Assembly (NCBI RefSeq): GCF_001424305.1
Contig: NZ_LMPD01000002.1
Coordinates: 171,531 to 235,530, forward strand
Length of the DNA stretch: 64,000 nucleotides
DNA from: Pedobacter sp. Leaf176
Lineage (GTDB): Bacteria > Bacteroidota > Bacteroidia > Sphingobacteriales > Sphingobacteriaceae
Reading direction: 5' to 3'
A program made the position numbers and the translations under genes. The notes under the pieces are model-generated. The model searched no databases. It was not told the DNA's origin and was given only the letters and a program-made list of their open reading frames with translations. Of this stretch, positions 43,774 through 54,200 are shown in pieces (the stretch's first letter is position 1; every line of letters starts with the position of its first letter).

Positions 43774-44586
43774 TCATTTCCTGATTTCTATTAAGGTTCC
43801 ATCCATTACATAATTAAACAGTGAATCCATTTCATCATTTTTTAATGCAATACAACCATTCGTCCAATCTTTAGAATATAATCTTTCGGGGCTTGTTCCA
43901 TGTATTAACACATTGCTACCTGGTTTAAGCCCCTTTTTCATAGCCCGTTGTTTATCTGACGCATTTGGATAAGAAATAAAAAAGCTCTTGTAAAATTTAT
44001 CTACCCTCTCAAATTTCATATCGAGGTGATAAATACCTTCAGGCGTTTTTCTATCTCCCTCAAACTCCTTGTTACCCAAAGGCCTCCCCCCTAAGTTAAT
44101 GTTGAATTTTAAAACATCCACACCTTTTCTTTTCACATACATTTTTCGAGTGCTTTTAACCACAAGTATGTAATCGGCCATAGAAAGTGTGTTTGCTATT
44201 TTTCTCAACTTATCCTTAACGTTATTTGAAGTATCTGGATGTTTAAAAGCAATAAATCTGTTAGATCTGCCAGGAGCTAAATCATCTTTATTTAGCGAAT
44301 CCAGGCCGGTTTTGGTAAACCGCTGTAACCTCCATTTACCATCCTCAGTGTAAATTACAGCTACATTATCAAAGACAGGTTTAATATATTCTCTAAATTT
44401 GAGTGGCTTATTATTAGCGTCGAAAACAATAATCGTGGTATCTAAATCGGATGGCAATAATTTAATCATGCTATCATCCCATAAAATTTTTGGACCATTA
44501 GCTGCAAATTGACCTGACTTATCTAGCTTGCAAGATAAGAGCAGTAATGCAATAAAAGTAACAAAGAGGAAACTTAGATATCTCAT
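43774..44586 (-). CDS. L,D-transpeptidase, YkuD-type lipoprotein
   Basis: A protein of 270 residues with a lipoprotein signal (LFVTFIALLLLSC, Cys near 18) and a C-terminal YkuD domain: GDRKTPEGIYHLD, VLIHGTSPERL and SKDWTNGCIALKNDEMD, with the catalytic Cys in NGCIAL. It would cross-link peptidoglycan through meso-diaminopimelate or attach proteins to it. The longer frame to 44652 needs a TTG start and a hydrophilic extension before the signal, so ATG 44586 is right. It ends three bases after the sigma factor gene, convergently. Confidence 0.9.
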   Translation of the reverse strand: MRYLSFLFVTFIALLLLSCKLDKSGQFAANGPKILWDDSMIKLLPSDLDTTIIVFDANNKPLKFREYIKPVFDNVAVIYTEDGKWRLQRFTKTGLDSLNKDDLAPGRSNRFIAFKHPDTSNNVKDKLRKIANTLSMADYILVVKSTRKMYVKRKGVDVLKFNINLGGRPLGNKEFEGDRKTPEGIYHLDMKFERVDKFYKSFFISYPNASDKQRAMKKGLKPGSNVLIHGTSPERLYSKDWTNGCIALKNDEMDSLFNYVMDGTLIEIRK

Positions 44587-44662
44587 AAAAAAATATTTAG
44601 AATAAATATAATTTATCGGCGGCTTAAAACCATCATAATTTATAATAAACAATTGGATTTTG

Positions 44663-44670
44663 TAAGTTTG
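44663..44670 (+). promoter_or_regulatory. -7 element TAAGTTTG before the HAD gene
   Basis: Exact TAnnTTTG match 17 bases before the ATG at 44688. The -33 box is not clear. Confidence 0.4.
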
Positions 44671-44687
44671 CTCTACATTAAAAAGCT

Positions 44688-45353
44688 ATGCATTTTAAAC
44701 CCAAAGCCCTTCTTTTCGACCTTAACGGAACAATGATAGATGATATGGACTACCATAATAAAGCATGGTATCAAATTCTAAATGACGACTTAAATGCGAA
44801 TATCAGTTATGAGGAGGTTAAAAAACAGATGTACGGCAAAAACGATGAGCTGCTCAAAAGGGTGTTTGGAGATGATTATTTTACTCAAGAACAGCTTGAT
44901 GAAATTTCTATAAAAAAGGAAAAAATTTATCAACTGGGCTATGCTCAGGATTTATCTTTAATAGCGGGTTTGGGCCAGTTTCTAATTAATGCAGAAAAAT
45001 CAGGCATGTTAATGGCGATCGGTTCCGCAGCTATACCTTTCAATATCGATTTTGTATTGGATGGATTGAATATACGTTCCTATTTCAAAGCGATCGTTAG
45101 TGCTAACGATGTAGAGACCAGTAAGCCAAATCCTGAAACCTTCTTGAAGGGCGCTGAAGCATTAGGCGTTCAGCCTGAAGATTGTTTAGTTCTTGAAGAT
45201 GCACCTAAAGGGGTTGAAGCGGCGTTGCGTGCCAATATGAAATGTATCGTGTTAAGTACAGCACATAATGCAGAAGAATTCTTAAACTATCCAAATGTCT
45301 TAAAAGTAGTTTCAGACTACACCGACCCTATTTTCACTGATTTAATAGATTAA
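44688..45353 (+). CDS. HAD hydrolase, beta-phosphoglucomutase-like, altered motif I
   Basis: A 221-residue HAD subfamily IA protein. Motif I reads LLFDLNGTMIDDM, so the second Asp of DxDGT is Asn13. The cap follows (YHNKAWYQILN, MYGKNDELLKRVFG), motif II is AIGSAA, the Lys is in TSKPNPETFLKGAEALG, and motif IV is LVLEDAPKGVEAA. The nucleophile Asp11 is kept. The second Asp is the general acid/base in beta-phosphoglucomutase and most phosphatases of this branch, so catalysis may differ. The neighbours do not suggest a substrate. Confidence 0.85.
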   Translation: MHFKPKALLFDLNGTMIDDMDYHNKAWYQILNDDLNANISYEEVKKQMYGKNDELLKRVFGDDYFTQEQLDEISIKKEKIYQLGYAQDLSLIAGLGQFLINAEKSGMLMAIGSAAIPFNIDFVLDGLNIRSYFKAIVSANDVETSKPNPETFLKGAEALGVQPEDCLVLEDAPKGVEAALRANMKCIVLSTAHNAEEFLNYPNVLKVVSDYTDPIFTDLID

Positions 45354-45465
45354 AAGCATTTAAAGTTATCAACAGTTTTCAACAGGTGTTTATAATTTTT
45401 TTATGTAAAAAACCTTTCAATTCATAAATTGTTGTCATTAAAGTTTCACCCTAAAAATAAGTCCT

Positions 45466-45500
45466 GTGAGCGGGGCATCCGCGAAGGGCAGGCACACCAT
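45466..45500. repeat. Possible intergenic repeat fragment
   Basis: The GC-rich stretch GTGAGCGGGGCATCCGCGAAG contrasts with the AT-rich surroundings and has the look of the mobile intergenic repeats seen around aroC. It is a single copy here, so the call is weak. Confidence 0.25.
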
Positions 45501-45520
45501 ATCAAAGCATTGAACCAGTA

Positions 45521-45548
45521 AGAAAGCCTTGCAAAAGCAAGGTTTTCT
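45521..45548. terminator. Bidirectional intrinsic terminator
   Basis: Twelve pairs, AGAAAGCCTTGC with GCAAGGTTTTCT (one G-U), around a four-base loop AAAA. It separates the HAD gene from the convergent small gene that ends at 45552. Confidence 0.8.
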
Positions 45549-45551
45549 TAT

Positions 45552-45740
45552 TTATCTTAAGATAAAGATCGTCCCATCATTTTTCAATTTATAGAAATAT
45601 TTTTTCTGACTTCCCGAATTTATGATTTGTATCTTTGAAACTTCGCCAAATTTGCCATTCTGCAGGGTTATTATATCCCCTTCCTTTATACGTTCCAATT
45701 CCCAGGTCGGCGTATTCGAATTAACTTTTTTTATGACCAT
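45552..45740 (-). CDS. Small conserved-looking protein, paralog family member 3
   Basis: A 62-residue protein (from ATG 45740; the frame extends ten codons further to 45770). It reads MVIKKVNSNTPTWELERIKE, then GDIITLQNGKFGEVSKIQI and FYKLKNDGTIFILR. It aligns by eye with the two small proteins at 11846-12028 and 12073-12270 through NTPT, GD.IT, G.V..I.I, and a final DG.I.I(L/K)R. A small SH3-like barrel is likely. It is 33 kb from the other two copies and alone on its strand. Function unknown. Confidence 0.65.
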   Translation of the reverse strand: MVIKKVNSNTPTWELERIKEGDIITLQNGKFGEVSKIQIINSGSQKKYFYKLKNDGTIFILR

Positions 45741-45999
45741 AAAAATTTTTAAATGTTCTGATTTGAGCATATAAAAATTGCAGGTTAAGAAATAACCTGC
45801 AATCCTCTAAATTAATCACGCTTTCAATCCTGATAAGCTTTAATGATTGACACTAAATTATATAAAACATTAAATATTAATAAGGTATGAATAAAGTGAA
45901 TACCAGAATGATATAGCAATCAATAACTATTCATGTATAATGAACAAAATATTGAAAATCTCTTGTCGAGTCAGAAAATAAATTTAAATACAATAACGA

Positions 46000-47082
46000 T
46001 TATTTGGGAATTGTAATGTAGAAGGTGCTGCCCACATGCTCTACACTTTCAAACGAGATTGTTCCATCGTGCAGATTTACAATCGACTTAATGATGGCCA
46101 TACCCAAGCCCCAGGAGTCTTCTCCATGTAAACCTTCACGCATTGCTATGCTAAAACGTTCGAACAAAAATGGCTGCAAATGGTCTGGAATGCCGATTCC
46201 ATTATCACTTACCATAATTAAGACGGTTTCACCATTGTCTTTTACGACAACTTTTATATTGCCATTTGCATGTGTAAATTTAATTGAGTTGGATATCAAA
46301 TTGTTAATCACCTGCATAAACTTCATGCTGTCTATCTTTGCATAAAGTTTTTTATCAGAACTTACGAATTCGAAATTTCTAAATAAATTTAATTCTGCAT
46401 GCTGATAAAAGCCAATCACGTCTTTAATTTCCTTAACTAAATCTGTACGTTCTTTACGAATTTCAACTTCCGATGATTTTAAGAATTCGTAATTGATTAA
46501 ATTTCTAATCAAAAGGATATTGCGCTCACACATATCCTTTATAAATGTTAATGACTTAAGGATCCTTTCCTGACCATTGAAAAGTTTATTGTTTAGCAAG
46601 TCAGAAACTGCCATACTAATCATTGCCAAAGGTTCTTTCAAGTCATGAGAAACTATTTCCAACGCAGTATTCTTGCGTGCATTAATTTTTTCGATATGGA
46701 AATTGTTATGTTTAGCTACGCTAACGTCTTCTACTATTCCTGCAAGCTGCGTCAGCTTTCCATCCATCATGATCGGGTAAGTGCTTACGCGTAGATATTT
46801 TATCTGCGTCTCGCTGCAAAAAATCCTGAATTCATATTTACGTGGAACATCTTCACCAATACATTCATTATAGCAATCTAAAACATGTGCTTTATCTTCA
46901 TCATGAATGAATTTTAAGAGCGACGAAGGATCTGTTTTAACATAATCAATCGCTGTATCGCAAATAACTTCGAATGCTGGACTTAAGTATGAAAAATAAT
47001 TTTCTTCAACGTTAAAAATAAAAAAAATGTCTCTCGATGAATTACCAATATGGCAAAAGAGTTCTGGATTTAATTCGGTCAT
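46000..47082 (-). CDS. PAS-domain sensor histidine kinase, cytoplasmic
   Basis: A 360-residue kinase with no membrane segment. A PAS/PAC unit spans about 10-125 (IFFIFNVEENYFSYLSPAFEVI, then LAGIVEDVSVAKHNN), the H-box is ALEIVSHDLKEPLAMISMAVS with the phosphorylated His near 148, and the HATPase domain has the N-box VINNLISNSIKFTH, G1 VSDNGIGIPDHLQ and G2 GLGMAIIKSIVNLH. No response regulator gene is adjacent. TAAATTTG at 47119-47126 on the minus strand is a likely -7 box. The signal, through PAS, is unknown. Confidence 0.93.
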   Translation of the reverse strand: MTELNPELFCHIGNSSRDIFFIFNVEENYFSYLSPAFEVICDTAIDYVKTDPSSLLKFIHDEDKAHVLDCYNECIGEDVPRKYEFRIFCSETQIKYLRVSTYPIMMDGKLTQLAGIVEDVSVAKHNNFHIEKINARKNTALEIVSHDLKEPLAMISMAVSDLLNNKLFNGQERILKSLTFIKDMCERNILLIRNLINYEFLKSSEVEIRKERTDLVKEIKDVIGFYQHAELNLFRNFEFVSSDKKLYAKIDSMKFMQVINNLISNSIKFTHANGNIKVVVKDNGETVLIMVSDNGIGIPDHLQPFLFERFSIAMREGLHGEDSWGLGMAIIKSIVNLHDGTISFESVEHVGSTFYITIPK

Positions 47083-47182
47083 GATTTTTTACTCATTTAA
47101 CAACAAGCAATTAAACATCAAATTTAATCATTTTTTTAAATGATGGTTATATTAAATTCGTGTGGCAGGATTATTAATTAAA

Positions 47183-47647
47183 TTATCTTGCATTATTGAC
47201 TTCCAGCCAATGCCCGTCGGGATCTTTGAAATAGATTTGTTTGACGCCATCCACCCTTAAAGTGACTTCCATTTTTGTACCGGCCCAATTTTCAAATTCT
47301 ATATTCCTGGTTTTTAATTTATTTATAAAATCATCTATAGAAAATACGCTGAAGCATAAATGCGCATTCTTATCATAAATTTCATTAGGCCTGGCCCCTT
47401 CTATTAGATGTAGCTGACCTGCATTTCCAAGACTAAACCAGGTGTGCTTATTATCGTGGAAAGGCTCGGGTATTTGAGCTAAATCAAAAACGCTTTTATA
47501 AAAATCTGTCGAAACGTTCAATTCAGCTACATAAACAGCTATGTGATTTAAAACTGCTGCCGACTTCTCATTTTTCTTCTGAGCCATAGATTTCTGAAAA
47601 GGAAGTATAATAGTTAAAATGGATATTAAATAAGTATAAAATTTCAT
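47183..47647 (-). CDS. Exported VOC/glyoxalase-like protein
   Basis: A 154-residue protein with a signal peptide (cut after about residue 22) and a VOC-fold domain: LNHIAVYVAELNVSTDFYKSVFD, HTWFSLGNAGQLHLIEG, HLCFSVFSIDDFINKL and the ending KQIYFKDPDGHWLEVN. His and Glu at VOC metal positions appear kept (His32 region, His in LHLIEG, Glu in WLEV). Export of a VOC protein is unusual but known in this phylum. It could be a metal-dependent lyase or a binding protein for antibiotics or aldehydes. Confidence 0.87.
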   Translation of the reverse strand: MKFYTYLISILTIILPFQKSMAQKKNEKSAAVLNHIAVYVAELNVSTDFYKSVFDLAQIPEPFHDNKHTWFSLGNAGQLHLIEGARPNEIYDKNAHLCFSVFSIDDFINKLKTRNIEFENWAGTKMEVTLRVDGVKQIYFKDPDGHWLEVNNAR

Positions 47648-47709
47648 TATCTTTTTTTTAGCAAAAATAGGATTAGTAGGCTCTTAAGGCTTTCAAATCA
47701 ATTAACTCT

Positions 47710-48588
47710 TTATTCTGCCAATAAGGCAAGTTTCGTCTCATTTAATTTAACCTGCTCTTCCTCCCCCAAAACAGGAAATTTCGAATTTAAACTCCTCAAT
47801 TTTTCTTCAATAATTTCACTTATTGCTAAGCGGGCGAACCATTTTTTATCAGCGGGAATAATGTGCCAGGGCGAATCTTTAGTATTTGTTTCGTTAATCG
47901 CTTCCTCATAGGCTTTCATATAATCATTCCACAATGCCCTTTCTTTTATATCCCCTGAAGAAAATTTCCAGTTTTTTGAGGGGTCTTCTATCCTATCCAG
48001 AAATCGCTTTTTCTGTTCCTCTTTGCTAACATTCAGAAAAAACTTTAATATCTGGGTTCCATTTGCGAGTAGATGTTCTTCAAAATTCCGGATACTTTGA
48101 TAGCGCTGTTTCCAAAAATCTTTATCTATATTTTCCAAAACGGAATAACCTGGAATGTTCTCGCTTAAAATATATTCTGGATGTACTTTACAAACCAAAA
48201 CGTTTTCATAATGTGACCGGTTGTGAATGCCTATTCGCCCTCTTTCCGGCAGAGCTTTATAATGCCGCCACAAAAAATCATGTTCGTATTCTTCAGCAGT
48301 TGGTACTTTAAAGCTAAAAACCTGGCAGCCCTGTGGATTTAAACCGCTCATAACATGTTCTATCGCGCTATCTTTCCCTGCTGCATCCATTGCTTGAAAG
48401 ATAATCAGAAGTGCGTGAGTACCGGACGCATACAGTTTTTCCTGTAGCCGGTTAACCTCAATTTTTGACTTTATCAGGGCATCTTTAGCTGTTTCTTTAT
48501 TATAATCACCTGTATAATCAGTTTTAGCCTTTTTTATAGAAAAGTTGTTAGTCCCACGTACAACCAGGCTTTTAAATTCGTTCTTCAT
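47710..48588 (-). CDS. Polyphosphate kinase 2 family protein
   Basis: A 292-residue PPK2 enzyme, which transfers phosphate between polyphosphate and nucleoside di- or monophosphates. Walker A is FQAMDAAGKDSAIEHVMSG, the lid block FLWRHYKALPERGRIGIHNRSHYENVLVCKVHPE, and a downstream KEEQKKRFLDRIEDPSKNWKFS segment. In most relatives the block reads GIFNRSHYE; here it is GIHNRSHYE. A single PPK2 domain is present. No exopolyphosphatase or ppk1 gene is near. Class (ADP or AMP preference) cannot be told. Confidence 0.93.
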   Translation of the reverse strand: MKNEFKSLVVRGTNNFSIKKAKTDYTGDYNKETAKDALIKSKIEVNRLQEKLYASGTHALLIIFQAMDAAGKDSAIEHVMSGLNPQGCQVFSFKVPTAEEYEHDFLWRHYKALPERGRIGIHNRSHYENVLVCKVHPEYILSENIPGYSVLENIDKDFWKQRYQSIRNFEEHLLANGTQILKFFLNVSKEEQKKRFLDRIEDPSKNWKFSSGDIKERALWNDYMKAYEEAINETNTKDSPWHIIPADKKWFARLAISEIIEEKLRSLNSKFPVLGEEEQVKLNETKLALLAE

Positions 48589-48715
48589 ATTCTAAATCGC
48601 ACAATCAATTATTTAAATATAGACTAAAAAATAAGTAAATTTAATACGTTAATTTGCATTTATAGTTTTTTATATTTAACACCAAAGCATTTTTCAATAC
48701 ATCATCTTAACCAAT

Positions 48716-51160
48716 ATGTTTAAAGAGATAAAAAACAAGTACTTACGTTATTCGGCAATCAGTGTTTTTTTTATAATAATATTCTTCTCTGCGCTTCAAC
48801 TTAACTTTTTATGGCTATTTGGTTATTCACCAAGTTATCATGACATCAAAATACCTACATTGAGGGTCGGGTCTGAGTTATATACATCGGATGGAAAACT
48901 TATCGGAAGGTATTTCAAAGAAAACAGAACTCCGGTTAACTATAGTGAAATTGCGCCAAGCGTTTTAAATGCATTAGTTGCAACTGAGGATGTTCGCTTT
49001 TACAAACACTGGGGTATCGATGTTCAGGCGGTGGGACGGGCTGTTGTTGGTTTTGGTAAAGACGGTGGCGCAAGCACCATTACTCAGCAACTAGCTAAGA
49101 ATTTATACCGCACCCGTTATAATAAGTCTCAAGGATTTCTCTCAAAAATACCTTTGGTTAGAACAATTGTATTTAAATTAAAAGAGTGGTTGACAGCTGT
49201 TAAACTGGAATCAAATTATTCCAAAAATGATATCATCACCATGTACTTAAATACGGTTTCATTTGGAAATAATACTTATGGAATAAAAACGGCCAGTCGT
49301 ATTTATTTTGATAAAGAAGCCAAAAATTTGTCAATCAATGAGTCTGCTTTGTTGGTCGGAATGTTAAAAGGAACGTCGTATTATAACCCAACAAAGAATC
49401 CTGAACGAGCTTTAGTAAGGCGTAATACGGTGTTAAATCAAATGAACAAGTACAAGTATTTGAGTAAAGATAGTTTAGCTGAATTGTCGAATTTACCGAT
49501 CAAACTCAAGGAAGGTAAAATGGAGGATGGTAGTGATGGCGACTCTTATTTGCGTGCAGCAGTTGCAAAATACCTGGAAAAATGGTGTAAAGACAATGGC
49601 TACGATTTATATGAAGATGGCTTAAAAATATACACAACCATCGATTCAAAACTTCAGAAATATGCTGAAGAAGCGGTTCAGGAACAGATGAAAACATTAC
49701 AACGCAGGTTTTACAGCGTATGGGGTAATGAAGATCCCTGGTATGATTCTGAAAAGCAGAAAGTAGATTATCCGGATAGGGCAATGAAAAATTTACCGAT
49801 TTACGGTCTCCTTCAAAAAAAATTTCCGGGCAGTCCAGATTCGGTTTTAGCATACTTCAATAAAAAAAAGAAGATGCAAATCTTTACTTATAAAGGCGAC
49901 AGGGATACGTTGTTTTCGACCATTGACTCCATCCGATATTATGGTAAAATTCTGAATACAGGAATGATGACTATGGAACCCGCAAGTGGCAAAATTAAAG
50001 TTTGGGTTGGTGGCATCGACCATAAGTTTTTTAAATATGATCATGTAAATCAAGCCAAAAGACAAGCTGGTTCGACTTTTAAGCCGTTTGCTTATTTAAC
50101 TGCTTTAGAACAGGGTATGAATCCTTGTGATAAGTTTACAGATAAGCCTGTTAAGATTGCTTACCAAGATAAAGGGCAAACTAAATACTGGGAACCAAAA
50201 AATGCGGATTACAGCGTTAGCTACCGGGATATGAGCTTACGCTGGGCCATGGCCAAATCGGTAAACACAATTACCGCACAGGTAACAGAAAAGGTAGGTT
50301 GGGACAATGTAGTCAAGTGGGCACATGAGTGTGGTATCGATAGTCATTTAGAATCTGTACCATCTGTTAGTTTAGGCTCCAATGATGTTTCCGTTTACGA
50401 AATGGTTAAAGCATACAGTACATTTTTAAACAAAGGTGTTAAAACCGACCCAATTTTGGTTGAAAAAATCACAGATCAGGACGATAACGTAATTGACGAC
50501 TTTAAGCCAAAAACTAAAAGGGTTTTAACAGAAGAAATTGCCTGGTTAATGTTATACATGTTCCGCGGCGGGATGGAAGAGCCTGGTGGTACGTCTCAAG
50601 CTTTGTGGGAATGGGATTTATGGAAAAAAAACAATCAAATTGGTGGCAAAACCGGTACATCGTCTGATTATGTCGATGCATGGTATATGGGAATTACCAA
50701 AGATTTGGTTACGGGCGTATGGGTTGGTTGCGACGAACGTACGGCACATTTTAAAAACGGAGAACAAGGTGAAGGTTCGAGAACTGCATTGCCTATTTTC
50801 GCGAAGTTTATGGAAAAGGTCTATCATGATCCAACTTCGGGTTATACCTACGGAGCTTTCCCTAAAGCTACGGTCGATATCACGAGAACAATCAATTGCC
50901 CAAGTCCAAGAATTGTTGAAGATACAACATCTGCCGATAGTGTTTTAGTAGATTCGACTGACATTGCAGATCCTTCAATTCCCGAAACTGCAACGCCGAT
51001 ACAACCCACAGAAACTGAAGTAAAAAAAGACGATAAAAAGCCGGAGCCTGAAACACCTGTCCAGCCCGCAGTTGTACCATTAACCAAAAAAGAAGAACGG
51101 GACCTAAAAAGAAAACAGCGGCAGGAAGAACGTGAGAAAAAGAAAAACGGCAATAATTAG
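48716..51160 (+). CDS. Penicillin-binding protein 1A, bifunctional
   Basis: An 814-residue class A PBP. A short cytoplasmic part and one membrane helix (about 13-35) lead to the glycosyltransferase domain (ATEDVRFYKHWGIDVQAVGRA, then GGASTITQQLAKNLYRTRYN) and the transpeptidase domain with the active Ser in QAGSTFKPFAYL, the SVN motif in AKSVNTITAQV and the KTGTS box. A tail rich in Pro, Lys and Glu (EERDLKRKQRQEEREKKK) closes it and may interact with nucleic acid or anionic polymers. It is followed by a hairpin terminator and the outer-membrane protease-barrel gene. Confidence 0.95.
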   Translation: MFKEIKNKYLRYSAISVFFIIIFFSALQLNFLWLFGYSPSYHDIKIPTLRVGSELYTSDGKLIGRYFKENRTPVNYSEIAPSVLNALVATEDVRFYKHWGIDVQAVGRAVVGFGKDGGASTITQQLAKNLYRTRYNKSQGFLSKIPLVRTIVFKLKEWLTAVKLESNYSKNDIITMYLNTVSFGNNTYGIKTASRIYFDKEAKNLSINESALLVGMLKGTSYYNPTKNPERALVRRNTVLNQMNKYKYLSKDSLAELSNLPIKLKEGKMEDGSDGDSYLRAAVAKYLEKWCKDNGYDLYEDGLKIYTTIDSKLQKYAEEAVQEQMKTLQRRFYSVWGNEDPWYDSEKQKVDYPDRAMKNLPIYGLLQKKFPGSPDSVLAYFNKKKKMQIFTYKGDRDTLFSTIDSIRYYGKILNTGMMTMEPASGKIKVWVGGIDHKFFKYDHVNQAKRQAGSTFKPFAYLTALEQGMNPCDKFTDKPVKIAYQDKGQTKYWEPKNADYSVSYRDMSLRWAMAKSVNTITAQVTEKVGWDNVVKWAHECGIDSHLESVPSVSLGSNDVSVYEMVKAYSTFLNKGVKTDPILVEKITDQDDNVIDDFKPKTKRVLTEEIAWLMLYMFRGGMEEPGGTSQALWEWDLWKKNNQIGGKTGTSSDYVDAWYMGITKDLVTGVWVGCDERTAHFKNGEQGEGSRTALPIFAKFMEKVYHDPTSGYTYGAFPKATVDITRTINCPSPRIVEDTTSADSVLVDSTDIADPSIPETATPIQPTETEVKKDDKKPEPETPVQPAVVPLTKKEERDLKRKQRQEEREKKKNGNN

Positions 51161-51194
51161 TATAACTACTGATTTTCTTGAAAACTGTTAAATA

Positions 51195-51223
51195 AAAATA
51201 GTGATTTGAACAATCGCTATTTT
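51195..51223 (+). terminator. Hairpin terminator after PBP1A
   Basis: AAAATAG-T-GATT pairs with AATC-G-CTATTTT (12 pairs, one G-U), loop TGAAC, then a T-rich run that is not perfect. Confidence 0.6.
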
Positions 51224-51282
51224 CTATTTACAATAATATTAGTTCAGTTCATAATTATACTGCATAAATCAAACTAAAACGT

Positions 51283-54200
51283 ATGAAAATAAGCGTTACT
51301 ATTTTAAAGCAATTTATAACTGCTTTGCTTTTAACTCAACTCTCCTTTTCTGTTCAGGCGCAATATTTTGGCCAAAATAAAGTAAGGTACAAAAACCTCG
51401 ATTTTAAAGTGTTACAGACACCACATTTTGAAATCTACTATTATCTCAAAAATGAAAGCTTATTAAAGAAATTTTCTCAGGACGCCGAAACCTGGTATAA
51501 AATGCATCAGGAAGTTTTCAGGGATACATTTTTAAAAAAAAATCCAATAATTCTTTACAATAACCACCCTGATTTCCAACAAACTACAGCACTTAATGGA
51601 GAAGTAGGTGTTGGAACAGGCGGTATGACAGAAGCTTTAAAAAACAGGGTAATAATGCCCGTAATGGAATTAAATAGTCAGACCAGGCACGTACTGGGAC
51701 ACGAATTAGTACATGCATTTCAATATCATTTATTACTTGAAAAAGATTCTATAAGCCTGGAAAATGTTGGTCAAACACCCTTATGGATGGTTGAAGGCAT
51801 GGCAGAATATCTATCTATCGGTAAACGAGATGCATTTACATCAATGTGGATGCGTGACGCTATGCTCAACCGGGATATCCCATCATTAAAGGATTTAACG
51901 AATTCTAATAAGTATTTCCCATATCGGTATGGCCAGGCATTCTGGACTTATATAGGATCTCAATACGGCGACACAACCATTGTTCCTTTGTTCAAAAACA
52001 CTGCAAAATATGGTTATGAGAATGCAATAAAGTATATGTTCGGTTATGACGACAAAACATTATCAGGTTTATGGAAAAATACGATAGACGCTCACTATAA
52101 GCCGATGTTAAAGGCTGATAGTTCACAAATAAAAATCACAGGAACAAAAATAATCGATAATAAAAATGCAGGAAATATGAATGTTGCACCTGCTATCAGT
52201 CCCGATGGAAAATATGTCGCTTTCATGTCTGAAAAGGATCTATTTGGTATCGATTTATTCCTCGCAGATGCTAAAACGGGAAGAATAATCAGAAAACTAA
52301 CCAGTCAAATCTCAAATGGACATATTGATGATTTTAACTTTATTGAATCTGCGGGCGCATGGTCTCCTGATAGCAAACAATTTGCATTCAGTATTTTTAG
52401 CCAGGGTAAAAACCAGATGCTGATTATTGATGTAAGCAATGGATCTACTATATCTCAGACGGCTATGGGGGCGGTAACACAATTTGGTAATCTAACATGG
52501 TCGCCTAATGGGAAAGACATCGCTTTTTCAGGAATGGTTGAAGGTCAGAGTGATATTTTTTCATATAATCTGGATACGAAGCAAGTAACACAAATTACTA
52601 ACGATATTTTCTCAGATTACGCACCAAGTTATGCTCCCGACGGCACTAAACTCGTGTTTTCTTCAGACAGGGCTGCTATTCAAAATAAAAATATTACCGC
52701 AGTAAACCCGATAAATCTAGCGATATTCGACATTGCCTCTAAAACAGTCAATAATCTTAACGTATTTCCAGGCGCTAATAATCTTAATGCTCAGTTCTCT
52801 CCGGATAGTAAAAATATTTATTTCCTGTCTAACAGAGATGGTTTCAGAAATTTATATAAATATACATTTGCGGATAATTCTGTAGACCAACTGACTGATT
52901 ATTTCACAGGTATCAGTGGTATAACGGAATTTTCTCCTGCCATTTCAGTTTCACAAACAAACGATATTATTTATAGCTATTACCGCTACCAGCGCTATAC
53001 GCTCTACAATGCAAAGCTAGATGGCTTTAAATCAAAAAAAGTTAATAACCAGGAAGAAAACTTTGATGCTGCCATACTTCCTCCGATGGAAAATATCGGT
53101 GTTAACATTATCAATTCCAACTTGAATAACTTCGAAAGATTTGAAAAAATTGTAGCCGATTCCATGAAAACCGTTCCTTACAAACCTAAATTCAGGTTGG
53201 ATTATCTAGCTAATAGTGGTGTTGGCGTTTCGACAAGCCGTTTTGGAACTGGTGTACAAGGTGGAATTATCGGTATGTTTAGTGATATACTTGGAAGAAA
53301 CCAGATTATAGCTAACCTATCTGTTAACGGTGAAATTTATGACTTTGGGGGACTAGTTGGCTATATTAATCAAAAGAGCAGAATTAACTGGGGCGCCGCG
53401 GTATCTCACATTCCTTATGTTTCAGGTTTCAGTTCTTATGGTTTTGAGAAACTCCCTAACGGAAATACAACTACAGATGCCGTTAATTATCGATCCGATA
53501 TCATCAGAACTTTCGAAGACCAGGTGCAGCTATTTGGTTCTTACCCTTTCAGCAAAATTCATCGATTTGAGTTAGGTGGGGCATTTTCACATTATAGTTA
53601 TCGCATCGATAGATATAGCAATTACTACAGTACAGACGGCTATTATCTTGGTTCCGAAAGAAGTAAACTGTCAAATGAACAAGCGTCAATCGATTATGGC
53701 GTGCCATTTAATTCCTTTACCTTATACCAACTGAATGCAGGTTTCATAGGAGACAATTCAATTTTTGGATTAACTGCGCCACTTGATGGATTCAGGTATC
53801 GGGTTAGTGGAGAACTTTACTTTGGAACATATAAATTTTCAGGAGTTACAGCCGATTTACGAAAATACTGGCGAATCAAGCCAATAACAATCGCTGCCCG
53901 GTCGTATAATGTCTTAAGAATCGGTAATGACGCAGATAGGTTGTATCCAATGTATGTTGGATATCCTTACTTAGTCCGTGGTTATGAAGCCAATTCAATT
54001 TACAAAAATGGCTCTTCATCTATAGGAAATAATTATGATATTAACCAGTTAAGTGGAAGTAAACTGGCTGTATTCAATTTTGAAGTCCGTTTACCATTTA
54101 CAGGTCCGAAAAAACTAACAGCCATACCTTCAAAGTTTCTATTTACAGACTTAAATTTATTTTTCGACGCAGGCGTGGCCTGGACAAATGATACAAAAGT

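Noticed and set aside
45365..45386. TTATCAACA and TTTTCAACA in tandem, like DnaA boxes
   Set aside because: Both differ from TTATNCACA, there are only two, and no dnaA, dnaN or AT-rich unwinding cluster is near. Not an origin.
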